Below, one piece after another: positions 33,194 through 41,696 of a stretch of DNA of 49,965 nt. The stretch covers positions 1-49,965 of the forward strand of contig JAJZIP010000005.1 in NCBI GenBank assembly GCA_021810525.1, read 5' to 3'. The notes under the pieces are model-generated. The model had not been told where the DNA came from. It did not search any database and was given only the letters and a program-made list of their open reading frames with translations. How positions within the stretch are numbered: the first letter of the stretch is position 1; each line of letters opens with the position of its first letter. Source of the stretch: Actinomycetes bacterium. Lineage in GTDB: Bacteria; Actinomycetota; Acidimicrobiia; Acidimicrobiales; Acidimicrobiaceae. Position numbers and translations under genes: made by a program.

Positions 33194-33763
33194 GTGACCA
33201 TCGAAATTGACTTAGAGAAGGCTATCTTAGATGCGAAGATGGGCGAAGAATTTGCGATAGTCCAGCTGTTTCGATCGTTCAACCCCCAACTTCTTCGTTA
33301 TCTGAGACACCATATACCTTTCGAGTACGAAGACGTCGCTTCGGAGACATGGGTCGCAATAGCCAAAGGCATGAAAGACTTCAGTGGAAACTCACGAGAC
33401 TTCCGAGCATGGATGTTCGGGATCGCGAGGAAAAAGGTCGCGGACTATTTCCGAACCAGCGGGAAAGCAAAGTTGGCCACTGAGAAGGAGCGCCTTCATC
33501 TCAATGGCGACCATCACCATGACGGCTCCGACACGACAGCTGTTCCAGCGGTTGCTAACCTCTCAGCAGAGGAGGCCATCGAGATGCTTACTAAGAATCT
33601 ACCCGCGCACCACGCCGAGATCTTGCTATTGCGCATCGTGGCGGACCTAAGCGTAGAGGAGGTCGCCAAATTGACGGGCAAGAGCCAGGAGGCTGTACGC
33701 GTCATCCAGCACCGCGCCTTGAACACCCTCGTCAAGAAATTTAATAGAAATGTTGTAACGTAA
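33194..33763 (+). CDS. ECF-type RNA polymerase sigma factor
   Basis: This 189-residue sigma-70 family protein has only regions 2 and 4. Region 2 spans FRSFNPQLLRYLRHHI, the core-binding and -10-reading part SETWVAIAKGMKDFSG, and RDFRAWMFGIARKKVADYFR. Region 4 has LPAHHAEILLLRIVADLSVEEVAKL and the helix-turn-helix KSQEAVRVIQHRALNTLVKKF. A His/Asp-rich linker (HLNGDHHHDGSD) joins them. GTG 33194 has AAGGAG directly upstream at short spacing. Its TAA stop overlaps the next ATG by one base, the classical arrangement of an ECF sigma with its regulator. The target regulon cannot be deduced. Confidence 0.9.
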   Translation: MTIEIDLEKAILDAKMGEEFAIVQLFRSFNPQLLRYLRHHIPFEYEDVASETWVAIAKGMKDFSGNSRDFRAWMFGIARKKVADYFRTSGKAKLATEKERLHLNGDHHHDGSDTTAVPAVANLSAEEAIEMLTKNLPAHHAEILLLRIVADLSVEEVAKLTGKSQEAVRVIQHRALNTLVKKFNRNVVT

Positions 33764-34920
33764 TGGACGAATACGGAGATATCACTTCCGACATGGGTGA
33801 CGAATCACTTTCGCAAGAGCAGATCGAACAGCTGATAGCAGGGAATATAGACCCTCAACTTCACTTCGGAGCATTAGCCCGTCTCGCTGAACTCGTGAGT
33901 GCCGCCAAGATGTCGGCCACAACCGACGAGCTAAAGAACGAGGGAGACGTCGTCGGATACTTCAAAGAAGCACAAAGCCGACACTCAATCAGGAACATCC
34001 GTGAAGCGAATCAGCGCAAGATTCACAGCAGCCTGTTAGCGGCCAAGATTGCCGGGGTTCTCGTAACCGCAACGGCTCTCACCGGGACAGCCGTTGCGGC
34101 ATACCACGGAGACCTGCCGAACACCTTCCAGACTACGGTGTCAAGCGGTCTGGCTCGGGTCGGGATTTCGGTTCCTGCCACACATGGCTCTTCTGGCGGT
34201 GCAACTACCTCCTCGCTGCCTCTTCCAAGAGCTACAGGGCAGCCGCCAAAGACCTCCGTGTCTGTCCAAAGCAGCACCTCTACCAGCACCACTAACGCGT
34301 CAAGCGGGTTGAACAACGATACCACTCAGCAACTTGCCAGTGGCAACAGCATTTACGGTCTGTGCAGCGCATATCTGAGTTCTCATGGATCAGCGACCAC
34401 CGCCGAGAATTCAACCACCACGACCTCAATTCCAACCAGCACGACTCTGGCGACAGGTTCATTCCATTCGCACTTCAGCAGCGGAGACACCCCCAGCGTC
34501 TCTGATAACGGGTCGCTGTCTCAGATATCTGGTCCAGTGGCTTTCCAAAGACTCGAGGCTTTAGCGGCCAAGCAAGGTACTACGGTTTCGCAGCTTTGCT
34601 CGACTGTTGCAAAACCCGATAGCAGCAGCGATTCAAGCGACACGGCTGGCGGTGGAGGCTTCAGCCAGGGACTTCGAGGTGTCGGACACTCATTTTACAC
34701 CTCTTCAGCCGAAAGTTCCGCGACGAACAGCTCAACTACCACTACCAGCGTCGGAAATCGTGCCGACCTTCATTTTGGCACACAAGGCGCTTCAAGCTCT
34801 GTCACAGGACCCAAGAGTTCATTTTCCCAGAACCTGTTAGATGAGATTTTCAAAGAAGCAGGATTTCCAGCCAACGAAAAAGGAGGTTCTAGCTTGAGCC
34901 GCTGGAATCGTTCTCAATAA
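33763..34920 (+). CDS. Single-pass Ser/Thr-rich membrane protein, probable anti-sigma factor
   Basis: The 385-residue product has an acidic cytosolic N-terminus of about 90 residues (SLSQEQIEQLIAGNIDP and following helices). One transmembrane segment follows (about 91-114, LLAAKIAGVLVTATALTGTA), then a 270-residue extracytoplasmic part rich in Ser and Thr. The only two cysteines lie outside, in IYGLCSAYLSSHG (Cys201) and VSQLCSTV (Cys279), and could form a disulfide. There is no HxxxCxxC zinc motif of ordinary ZAS anti-sigma factors. One-base overlap with the sigma gene and the topology suggest it holds the sigma factor at the membrane; that is inference. A strong terminator follows. Confidence 0.7.
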   Translation: MDEYGDITSDMGDESLSQEQIEQLIAGNIDPQLHFGALARLAELVSAAKMSATTDELKNEGDVVGYFKEAQSRHSIRNIREANQRKIHSSLLAAKIAGVLVTATALTGTAVAAYHGDLPNTFQTTVSSGLARVGISVPATHGSSGGATTSSLPLPRATGQPPKTSVSVQSSTSTSTTNASSGLNNDTTQQLASGNSIYGLCSAYLSSHGSATTAENSTTTTSIPTSTTLATGSFHSHFSSGDTPSVSDNGSLSQISGPVAFQRLEALAAKQGTTVSQLCSTVAKPDSSSDSSDTAGGGGFSQGLRGVGHSFYTSSAESSATNSSTTTTSVGNRADLHFGTQGASSSVTGPKSSFSQNLLDEIFKEAGFPANEKGGSSLSRWNRSQ

Positions 34921-34945
34921 CTCTTGAGGTCCCCGACACACAAAC

Positions 34946-34988
34946 AAGGGCTGGATGGTCTTAACCCGCCAAAGACCGTCCAGCCCTT
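34946..34988. terminator. Strong bidirectional terminator hairpin
   Basis: AAGGGCTGGATGGTCTT pairs with AAGACCGTCCAGCCCTT over 17 bp with one G-U pair and a short loop. It lies between the convergent sigma operon (+) and prmC (-). Short T-rich stretches flank it on both strands, so it can end transcription from either side. Confidence 0.85.
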
Positions 34989-35006
34989 TCCATTCCATTA
35001 ACCGTC

Positions 35007-35822
35007 TCAGTAGACAAGTTGTGCGAATCTATCGCGCCCTGAAAGATCTTGATGGATTTGAACGGAGGTGTATCCGTGCTGATGAGCAAGTTCAACAACT
35101 CTGGCTCCATGAGTCTCGTCGATCTCCAAAATGAGTTCGGCCCCTCGCCTTGTCATGTGCATTGGCGACTCTTCGATCAGCCTTGTTATGAGAGCGAGAC
35201 CGTCTGCACCACCGAAGAGTGCTTCGTGCGGCTCGTATAGGGCGACCCTTGGCTCAAGCACCGTCGAGGCAGGCAAATACGGTGGATTCGATACGATCAG
35301 ATCGAACAGCCCGAATCCCGACATGGAGTCAAATAGATCAGACTGAACCATCTCAACTCCACTTGGAAGACCCGTCTGCGCAGCGAGATTCTCCCTAGCA
35401 AGAGCCAGTGCACCTTTGGAAAGCTCAGTTGCCACGACCGTTAGCCCGGCAATCTCGCTAGCCAAACTAAGGGCGATCGCGCCTGTTCCGGTTCCTATTT
35501 CGAGAACCTTTCTCATCCACGGATTGGCAGTGATCTCGGACCTGACAAGATCGACAAGCTGCTCGGTCTCCGACCGGGGAATGAGCGCCCTGGCGTCGCA
35601 TTTCAGCTCCAGGCCTCGAAAGCTCCAGTGACCAAAGATGTACTGAATCGGCTCGCCAGCTAAGTAACGTTGCGCAATCTCTAAAGCATAACTCTCGGCG
35701 GCTGCGCCCGAACGCACCGAAAAGGCCTCGTCCACAATCCACTTTGCCAACTGCGGTCTCCCGACCCTGTCCGACAGCCGCTCCAGGAGTTCCCACTCAC
35801 GAGCAGGAGGGCTGGCTGGCAT
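35007..35822 (-). CDS. prmC: Peptide chain release factor N5-glutamine methyltransferase
   Basis: PrmC methylates the Gln of the GGQ motif in release factors RF1 and RF2, using S-adenosylmethionine. This 271-residue protein has the helical N-terminal domain, QYIFGHWSFRGLELKCDARALIPRSETE, the SAM-binding motif VLEIGTGTGAIALSLA, and the catalytic NPPYLP that contacts the target Gln. Its ATG shares one base with the prfA stop codon, so it is coupled to its substrate gene, as in many bacteria. The next gene downstream is convergent; no tsaC gene follows, although one often does elsewhere. Confidence 0.95.
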   Translation of the reverse strand: MPASPPAREWELLERLSDRVGRPQLAKWIVDEAFSVRSGAAAESYALEIAQRYLAGEPIQYIFGHWSFRGLELKCDARALIPRSETEQLVDLVRSEITANPWMRKVLEIGTGTGAIALSLASEIAGLTVVATELSKGALALARENLAAQTGLPSGVEMVQSDLFDSMSGFGLFDLIVSNPPYLPASTVLEPRVALYEPHEALFGGADGLALITRLIEESPMHMTRRGAELILEIDETHGARVVELAHQHGYTSVQIHQDLSGRDRFAQLVY

Positions 35823-36892
35823 CAGTCGTCCCCTTGGCCTTCCAGCTGCCGGGTTCGTTCATCCACCAAGAGCGCCTCTGTAAGTTCCTCCAGCTCACCC
35901 AATAGGATCCTATCCAAACGGTAGAGCGTCAGCCCGATCCTGTGGTCGGTGACCCGATTCTCCTTGAAGTTGTAGGTCCTGATCTTCTCAGATCGGCCAC
36001 CACCACCTATCTGAGACTTTCTCGCTTGGGAAAGTTCCGCAGACTGCTTATCCTGCTCCATCTTGAGCAGACGCGCACGCAGAACCTGCATCGCCTTTGC
36101 TCTGTTCTGGATCTGGCTCTTCTCATCCTGCATTGCGACGACTAGACCAGTTGGAAGGTGAGTTATTCGCACCGCAGAGTCTGTGGTGTTGACGGATTGC
36201 CCGCCCGGCCCGGTTGACCGGTAGACATCGATCTTCAAATCGTTGGGGTCGATCTGCACATCAACCTCTTCTGCCTCCGGAAGTATCGTCACGGTTGCTG
36301 AGGAGGTATGAATCCGACCCTGAGATTCAGTCACTGGGACTCTCTGGACTCGATGAGGACCTCCCTCGTGTTTGAGCTTCCTCCAGGCATCCTCTCCTTT
36401 GACAATGAAGGTGACATCGCTGTAGCCGCCCCTTTCCGAAATGTCGGCTCCGAGCATCTCCCACTTCCACCCCTGGCGATCCGCGTATCGAACATACATG
36501 TCGAAGAGGTCTTTTGCAAAGAGGTTCGCTTCCTCACCCCCTTCAGCTCCCCGAATCTCAACGATCACATTTCTACCGTCGTTCTCATCCTTAGGAAGAA
36601 GGGCAATTTCCAAATTCTTCTTCAGCTGCTCGAGCTTCTCCTCGGCTTCGCCCAGCTCCTCTCGAAGAAGTTCGCGATCCTCCCCTGCCGCCTCTGCGAT
36701 CATCTCTTTGAGGGTGTCAACATCGCTCTTCCCCTCCAGATACGCTTTGTAGGAGCTGACGATTACCTCCAACTCCTTGTGCTTGCGACTTAGATCGCGC
36801 AATCTACGCTGATCAGCGTAGATCGAGGGGTCAGCCAGCTCCTTGGACACGGATTCATATTCTCTTGTTATTTCTGAAAGTCGCTCATACAT
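35822..36892 (-). CDS. prfA: Peptide chain release factor 1
   Basis: RF1 reads UAA and UAG stop codons and triggers release of the finished protein. The 356-residue product is full length: an N-terminal coiled-coil domain (MYERLSEITREYESVSKEL), the domain with RGAEGGEEANLFAKDLFDMY, and domain 3 with the catalytic GGQ in STGPGGQSVNTTDSAVR. C-terminal KIRTYNFKENRVTDHRIGLT follows. The stop-codon-reading loop is consistent with RF1 rather than RF2, and the gene has no programmed frameshift. The preceding unrecognised gene ends 17 bases upstream, and prmC overlaps its stop. Confidence 0.97.
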   Translation of the reverse strand: MYERLSEITREYESVSKELADPSIYADQRRLRDLSRKHKELEVIVSSYKAYLEGKSDVDTLKEMIAEAAGEDRELLREELGEAEEKLEQLKKNLEIALLPKDENDGRNVIVEIRGAEGGEEANLFAKDLFDMYVRYADRQGWKWEMLGADISERGGYSDVTFIVKGEDAWRKLKHEGGPHRVQRVPVTESQGRIHTSSATVTILPEAEEVDVQIDPNDLKIDVYRSTGPGGQSVNTTDSAVRITHLPTGLVVAMQDEKSQIQNRAKAMQVLRARLLKMEQDKQSAELSQARKSQIGGGGRSEKIRTYNFKENRVTDHRIGLTLYRLDRILLGELEELTEALLVDERTRQLEGQGDD

Positions 36893-36909
36893 AATCAGTC
36901 ACTTGCCAC

Positions 36910-38088
36910 CTAATAACGGTCGATCATCTTCCACGTGGGTGAGAATGTGACACTCCTAAGACCAAAGCTTGCCAGATCTACCAAACGCTCGATGGGTACA
37001 ATTTTATTTCTCTCCTGCATGACCAGGATGGATCCACGAATCCTTCTTCCCGCTGCTTTTGCCGATCGAACCACCTCGTACAGCTTTGCCACGGCGCCTA
37101 AGTCCACGGCAGCGGTAATTCCTACCACCGACTCGCCTCCTCCCTCATCCGACGCGATGGCGAAGGAGATATCGTCCTCTTCGAAACTCGAGTCAGAACC
37201 CCGATAGATGAGAGCATCTTCGTCAAGGGGTTCGGAGCCAGTCTTCAACGACCAAAGCCTCCCATTGGGCCAGCCGCCACTGCGTACCAGCTCAATCGGC
37301 GTAAGCTGCTTCATCCCGACAAGTCCAGGGTTCTCATGAATCACAAGCCGCATCCACCTGGCTAGCGACAGCTTTGCCAACGGGTGGAACTGCGAGGCGC
37401 CCAGCCGATATCGATTCACGATCTCAATCGTCTCTCTCAACTGATCTGCCTGCGTGGCTGTCTCCTCCAATAAGGCCTTGGCAATCCTGTCATTGCGTCC
37501 AACGCCTATCTCAAGCCGCACCCGGCCATCGCTGAGCACAGAACGAGCAACCTCGAGCCCGAGATGGGTTGCTATCATCCGGTCTTTTACGAACAAGGCC
37601 TCACAGCCGCTTTCTAAGACCAGGTCGACCACTTCGCCAGATCCTTCTCGACTCAGGAACTCTCTGCCGGCGTCTCCATCCTGCACCACAAGCTGAAGGC
37701 TTGAACCTGGCGAGACAGGATCCAGCTGCCCCCTGGCGACGGAATACACCCTCACAGGTACCCTGAACCCCTCACCCTGGAGACTTAGCACTGACAGGAC
37801 CTCTGAGGCAAGCGGTGAAGAGGCGCCTCTGAGCATGGCTGGCGACGCATATAGGTTGATAGCCCTGGCGCCGCTCCTTGAGGCGAATGCGAGGTAGCCA
37901 CCTATGTCGGCCGTAGATATCGACGCGATGAGAACATGGGCGACGCCGCCGACATTACAACCAAGAAAGGTCGGAAACTCTGAAATCTCCGCTGCGGATG
38001 GGTCGACGCTCGAATCAAATCTCGAAATACACGAACGAAGGGCCCCCGGCAAAAGGGAACCCTCCTCAGATCCATTTGTCTCTGGCAA
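36910..38088 (-). CDS. Unrecognised protein between rpmE and prfA
   Basis: I do not recognise this 392-residue soluble protein. It reads as alternating alpha/beta segments: PTFLGCNVGGVAHVLIASIS, a Gly/Ala-rich RSGARAINLYASPAML, then VVDLVLESGCEALFVKDRMI. A later conserved-looking block is QFHPLAKLSLARWMRLVIHE followed by MKQLTPIELVRSGGWPNG. No membrane helix, signal or known catalytic motif is clear. TTG 38088 has GAGG eight bases upstream. It lies between rpmE and prfA on the same strand with gaps of 34 and 17 bp, so it is probably expressed with translation genes. The setting suggests, but does not prove, a link to translation or a cofactor. Confidence 0.72.
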   Translation of the reverse strand: MPETNGSEEGSLLPGALRSCISRFDSSVDPSAAEISEFPTFLGCNVGGVAHVLIASISTADIGGYLAFASRSGARAINLYASPAMLRGASSPLASEVLSVLSLQGEGFRVPVRVYSVARGQLDPVSPGSSLQLVVQDGDAGREFLSREGSGEVVDLVLESGCEALFVKDRMIATHLGLEVARSVLSDGRVRLEIGVGRNDRIAKALLEETATQADQLRETIEIVNRYRLGASQFHPLAKLSLARWMRLVIHENPGLVGMKQLTPIELVRSGGWPNGRLWSLKTGSEPLDEDALIYRGSDSSFEEDDISFAIASDEGGGESVVGITAAVDLGAVAKLYEVVRSAKAAGRRIRGSILVMQERNKIVPIERLVDLASFGLRSVTFSPTWKMIDRY

Positions 38089-38122
38089 TGTTTCTACCTC
38101 ACCTCGAAAGGCTGTTAGAGAC

Positions 38123-38341
38123 CTACCTCTTCGACGAGGTCCTTCTGTCTCCGTAGCGACGCTGGAAGCGCTCCACGCGGCCTCCGGTGTCGACGAGCTT
38201 TTGCTTCCCCGTGTAGAAGGGGTGGCACTCGCTGCAAAGCTCGACGTGCAGCTCTGGCTTGGTAGATTTAGTCACAAATGTGTTGCCACATGAACAGTGG
38301 ACAACTGCGACGCCGTATTTTGGGTGAATATCAGACTTCAT
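38123..38341 (-). CDS. rpmE: Ribosomal protein L31 (zinc-binding form)
   Basis: The 72-residue protein is L31 of the large ribosomal subunit. It starts [20 protein letters not shown] and has four cysteines (CSC near 16-18 and CSEC near 36-39) that form a zinc site, so it is the C+ form used when zinc is plentiful. The family motif [20 protein letters not shown] is present. It follows rho by 76 bp, a common order in Gram-positive bacteria. Confidence 0.96.
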   Translation of the reverse strand: MKSDIHPKYGVAVVHCSCGNTFVTKSTKPELHVELCSECHPFYTGKQKLVDTGGRVERFQRRYGDRRTSSKR

Positions 38342-38417
38342 AGCTTTATTATCCTAGCGACCCAGCGCAACTTGGCTGACACCGGTCAGGCCAAGTTACC
38401 GACGGATCCTTTGATCA

Positions 38418-40190
38418 TTAGTAGTTGTTTGGAACCTGAGACTTCGCGATCTCGAGCAAGAACTCCGCATTCGACTTGGTGGATCGAACTTTGTCAATCA
38501 AAAGCTCAAGGCCGGGAGCAGAGTTACCGTCGCTGCTGAGTGCATTCAAGACTCGCCGCAGCTTCCAGACAAGTCCCAGCTGGTCCTTGTCAAAGAGAAG
38601 CTCTTCATGCCTTGTCGACGAGGCATTCACGTCAATCGCCGGGTAAAGCCTGCGCTCTGCAAGACGGCGATCTAGCCGTAGCTCCATGTTTCCCGTTCCT
38701 TTGAACTCCTCAAATATCACCTCGTCCATTCGGGACCCGGTCTCGACAAGGGCTGTGGCCAAGATGGTCAGAGAACCACCCTCCTCCACGTTCCTTGCCG
38801 CTCCAAAGAACTTCTTGGGTGGGTATAGCGCGCCGGAATCAACACCACCGGACATGATCCTTCCTGAAGCCGGCTGTGCAAGGTTGTATGCGCGGGCAAG
38901 TCGCGTGATTCCGTCAAGGATGATCACTACGTCTCTGCCCAACTCGACAAGGCGCTTTGCACGCTCGAGAGCGAGCTCAGAGACTGCGGTATGCTCCTCC
39001 GCCGGCCTATCGAAGGTTGAGGCTACAACCTCTCCCTTTACCGAACGGCGCATATCCGTCACTTCTTCAGGGCGCTCATCTACGAGAAGCACCATCAGAA
39101 AGACCTCCGGATTATTGGTCTCGATGCAGTGGGCAATGTGCTTCATTATCGTGGTCTTACCAGCCTTGGGCGGTGAGACGATAAGGCCTCTCTGGCCCTT
39201 GCCGATCGGCGACACCAGGTCCACAATTCTAGCGGTGACGTTCGCAGGGTCCTTTGGGGTCTCCAAAACGAGCTTCATGTCAGGAAACAGCGGCGTGAGA
39301 TCTTCGAACCTGGGACGATTCTTCGCGGTCTCTGGATCATTGCCATTGACCTGGTCGACCCGGACGAGCGCCGGGTACTTCTCGTTCGCATTGGCCGCTC
39401 GAGCCCCGCCATGGACATGGTCTCCCTTGCGTAATCCGTATTTCCGGACCACCGAGATCGCCACGTAGACATCTTTTGGACTCGGCAAGTACGACCCAGA
39501 TCTCAAGAATCCGAAACCCTCCTCTCTGAGGTCCAAGATTCCATCGACATCCATGAGTTCTACCGGAGCTGCTGGCTCTGGACCGGTCTCACGGTCCCGT
39601 TCTCCTCGGTCTCTTCCCCTACGTCGACGGCTCCGGCGAGAGGCCCCCTCAGCCAGCTCAGCAGGAGCCCGGCGAGCCTCTGCGGCCTCTTCGGATGGTG
39701 CCTTCTCAACCTCTTCTGCCGTTTTGACCGCGAACTCCTGGTCGATCAGCTCATCTGTCGATGGTGGGGCGGCATGACCATTTGACCCGTTGCGAGGGCT
39801 AATTGCGCGCCGTCGTGACATGGTAGAGCTTGTGACCACGATGGGTGGCGGCACAGCAGTCTCCGAAGCAGGCGGCTGTGCTGGAGGCGGTGTCTCTACA
39901 CTTTGGTCAGCCACTGACTCCGCACCTGCGGGCACGCCATTTGACGAGACCGCTTGTTCAGTCTTGGACGCGCTCTTCGTGCTCCTGGCACCACGCGTCT
40001 TTGTAGTAGTCACAGATGAAGAGGGCTCGCCACGACCGCCCACCCCTGCACCAACAAGGATTAGCTCGATCAGGTCGGACTTCTTCGTCCTGGTCGTCGT
40101 CTTAATTTGCATCGCTCCAGCTATTTGAGAGAGTTCGCTCCTGTCCTTCTTTTCAAGAACCGAACGCTCAAGCTGAGACTCAGTGCTCAT
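38418..40190 (-). CDS. rho: Transcription termination factor Rho
   Basis: Rho is a hexameric RNA helicase that ends transcription at C-rich unstructured RNA. The 590-residue protein starts with the Rho-N domain ([14 protein letters not shown]), then a long low-complexity insertion of about 140 residues ending in the Arg-rich [20 protein letters not shown]. The RNA-binding domain has [21 protein letters not shown]. The ATPase core has the P-loop [28 protein letters not shown], and the Q-loop and R-loop segments. The charged insertion is typical of actinobacterial Rho. ATG 40190 follows AGAGG; a GTG at 40205 is in frame. A 379-bp structured leader precedes it. Confidence 0.96.
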   Translation of the reverse strand: MSTESQLERSVLEKKDRSELSQIAGAMQIKTTTRTKKSDLIELILVGAGVGGRGEPSSSVTTTKTRGARSTKSASKTEQAVSSNGVPAGAESVADQSVETPPPAQPPASETAVPPPIVVTSSTMSRRRAISPRNGSNGHAAPPSTDELIDQEFAVKTAEEVEKAPSEEAAEARRAPAELAEGASRRSRRRRGRDRGERDRETGPEPAAPVELMDVDGILDLREEGFGFLRSGSYLPSPKDVYVAISVVRKYGLRKGDHVHGGARAANANEKYPALVRVDQVNGNDPETAKNRPRFEDLTPLFPDMKLVLETPKDPANVTARIVDLVSPIGKGQRGLIVSPPKAGKTTIMKHIAHCIETNNPEVFLMVLLVDERPEEVTDMRRSVKGEVVASTFDRPAEEHTAVSELALERAKRLVELGRDVVIILDGITRLARAYNLAQPASGRIMSGGVDSGALYPPKKFFGAARNVEEGGSLTILATALVETGSRMDEVIFEEFKGTGNMELRLDRRLAERRLYPAIDVNASSTRHEELLFDKDQLGLVWKLRRVLNALSSDGNSAPGLELLIDKVRSTKSNAEFLLEIAKSQVPNNY

Positions 40191-40569
40191 CTGCACCTCT
40201 TCCACTCAACAATGAATTCGAAATTGTTCAACATTGCTCCTTTAGAGCCCGCCACGGCATAACCACCTCAAGAACGCGGGTGATTTCGTGGTTTTTTCAG
40301 GTATTTTGCCTCTATGAGCCTTTTCCCCGGGATGGAGTTGATCAGTCCAGGTAGCAAGTAACCTGCTACTAGCGCATTACCTAGTTTCTAGCACAAACAG
40401 GCACCCTACTCAAATCCGACAACACATCTGAGTCGCGTCGGCTCAGATGTTTGGAGGAAAGAGATTTCGCCAGAATGTTCACAACTCGTAGAATTCCAGC
40501 TACCGAAACAATCCCTACGGCGAGGGTGCCTTAAATCCACTCTAGCAACTTGTTGGCAATATGCGACAT
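40191..40569 (-). promoter_or_regulatory. Structured leader between thrC and rho
   Basis: The 379-bp gap between thrC and rho is long for this cluster. It has two perfect stem-loops. At 40424-40450 ACATCTGAG pairs with CTCAGATGT around a nine-base loop. At 40351-40369 GTAGCA pairs with TGCTAC. The loop of the first contains GTCGG (40437-40441), complementary to CCGAC at 40416-40420, so a pseudoknot is possible. No T-run follows either stem. I infer a 5' leader of rho mRNA, which could serve feedback control of rho as known in other bacteria. No credible small protein is seen. Confidence 0.45.
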
Positions 40570-41646
40570 TCAGATCCCAAGCTCTTTCGATATCGCCTCA
40601 TAGGTGGCGTCAACAGCTTCTGGCACCGAGATCTGTGAGATAGCGACATCGGGATCCTTCAGACCGTGTCCTGTAAGTACGCATACAACAACGGAGCCTG
40701 GCTTCACCTCGGTCTTCATCAGACCTGCTACAGACGCAGCCGACGCGGGTTCACAGAACACCGACTCCTTTGTGGCGAGGAACCTATAGGCCTCCAGGAT
40801 CTCGCTGTCCTCGACAGCTTTTATTACTCCTCCGGACTCGTCCCTTGCCCGTACCGCATTGTCCCATGAGGCGGGATTGCCTATGCGGATCGCGGTCGCA
40901 ACCGTTTCCGGCCGCTCCACTACGTGTCCCGTGACTATCGGCGCAGCACCTGCGGCCTGAAATCCCATCATTTTGGGCAAGGACGATGAGATACCTTCCT
41001 TGTAGTACTCCTGGTAACCCTTCCAGTAGGCAGTGATGTTCCCGGCGTTGCCAACCGGGATAAAGTGGTAGTCGGGCACAACGCCCAAGGTGTCGATGAT
41101 CTCGAAAGCTCCGGTCTTTTGACCCTCGATACGGTAGGGATTTATCGAGTTGACGACGGTGACTTTTTCCGAATTGTCCCCCAGCTCGCGGACAATTTCA
41201 AGAGCTTGGTCGAAATTACCCTTTATATTCATTACTTTGGCACCGTAGATAAGAGCCTGGGCCAGTTTTCCCAGTGCTATATACCCCTCTGGTATGAGCA
41301 CAGCACAGGTCATTCCGGCCTTTGAGGCGTAGGCCGCTGCTGAAGCAGACGTGTTCCCAGTCGAAGCGCAGACAACTGTCTGGCTGCCCTCTTCGGCCGC
41401 CTTTGAAATGGCCAGAGTCATCCCTCTGTCTTTAAAAGAGCCAGTCGGATTTCCTCCCTCATATTTGAGGTACACTTTTGCAGACTTGATACTCGAAAGG
41501 ACGGGCGAAAAGATCAGCGGGGTCCTCCCTTCACCAAGGGTTACAATCGGCGTCTTGTCATTGACCGGCATGAAACGGCGATACTCCTCCACAACGCCGC
41601 GCCACACCATGCGTTCTCGATCTGGCCTGCCGGGATACTGTGCCAT
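40570..41646 (-). CDS. thrC: Threonine synthase
   Basis: Threonine synthase converts O-phosphohomoserine to threonine with pyridoxal phosphate. The 358-residue protein is the short, bacterial type. The PLP Lys is in GGNPTGSFKDRGMTLA, the phosphate-binding region is VCASTGNTSASAAAYASKAG, and FIPVGNAGNITAYWKGYQEY and VCVLTGHGLKDPDVA complete the fold. ATG 41646 has a GAGG-type site upstream. It follows hom by 50 bp, so the two form a threonine unit. No homoserine kinase (thrB) is in the window. Confidence 0.96.
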   Translation of the reverse strand: MAQYPGRPDRERMVWRGVVEEYRRFMPVNDKTPIVTLGEGRTPLIFSPVLSSIKSAKVYLKYEGGNPTGSFKDRGMTLAISKAAEEGSQTVVCASTGNTSASAAAYASKAGMTCAVLIPEGYIALGKLAQALIYGAKVMNIKGNFDQALEIVRELGDNSEKVTVVNSINPYRIEGQKTGAFEIIDTLGVVPDYHFIPVGNAGNITAYWKGYQEYYKEGISSSLPKMMGFQAAGAAPIVTGHVVERPETVATAIRIGNPASWDNAVRARDESGGVIKAVEDSEILEAYRFLATKESVFCEPASAASVAGLMKTEVKPGSVVVCVLTGHGLKDPDVAISQISVPEAVDATYEAISKELGI

Positions 41647-41696
41647 CTCTTAGGACCTCGTCATCGCTACGCCCAATTTGCAATTGAGCCCCATTG

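Noticed and set aside
38686-39468. 260-codon open frame on the plus strand
   Set aside because: Antisense shadow of rho.
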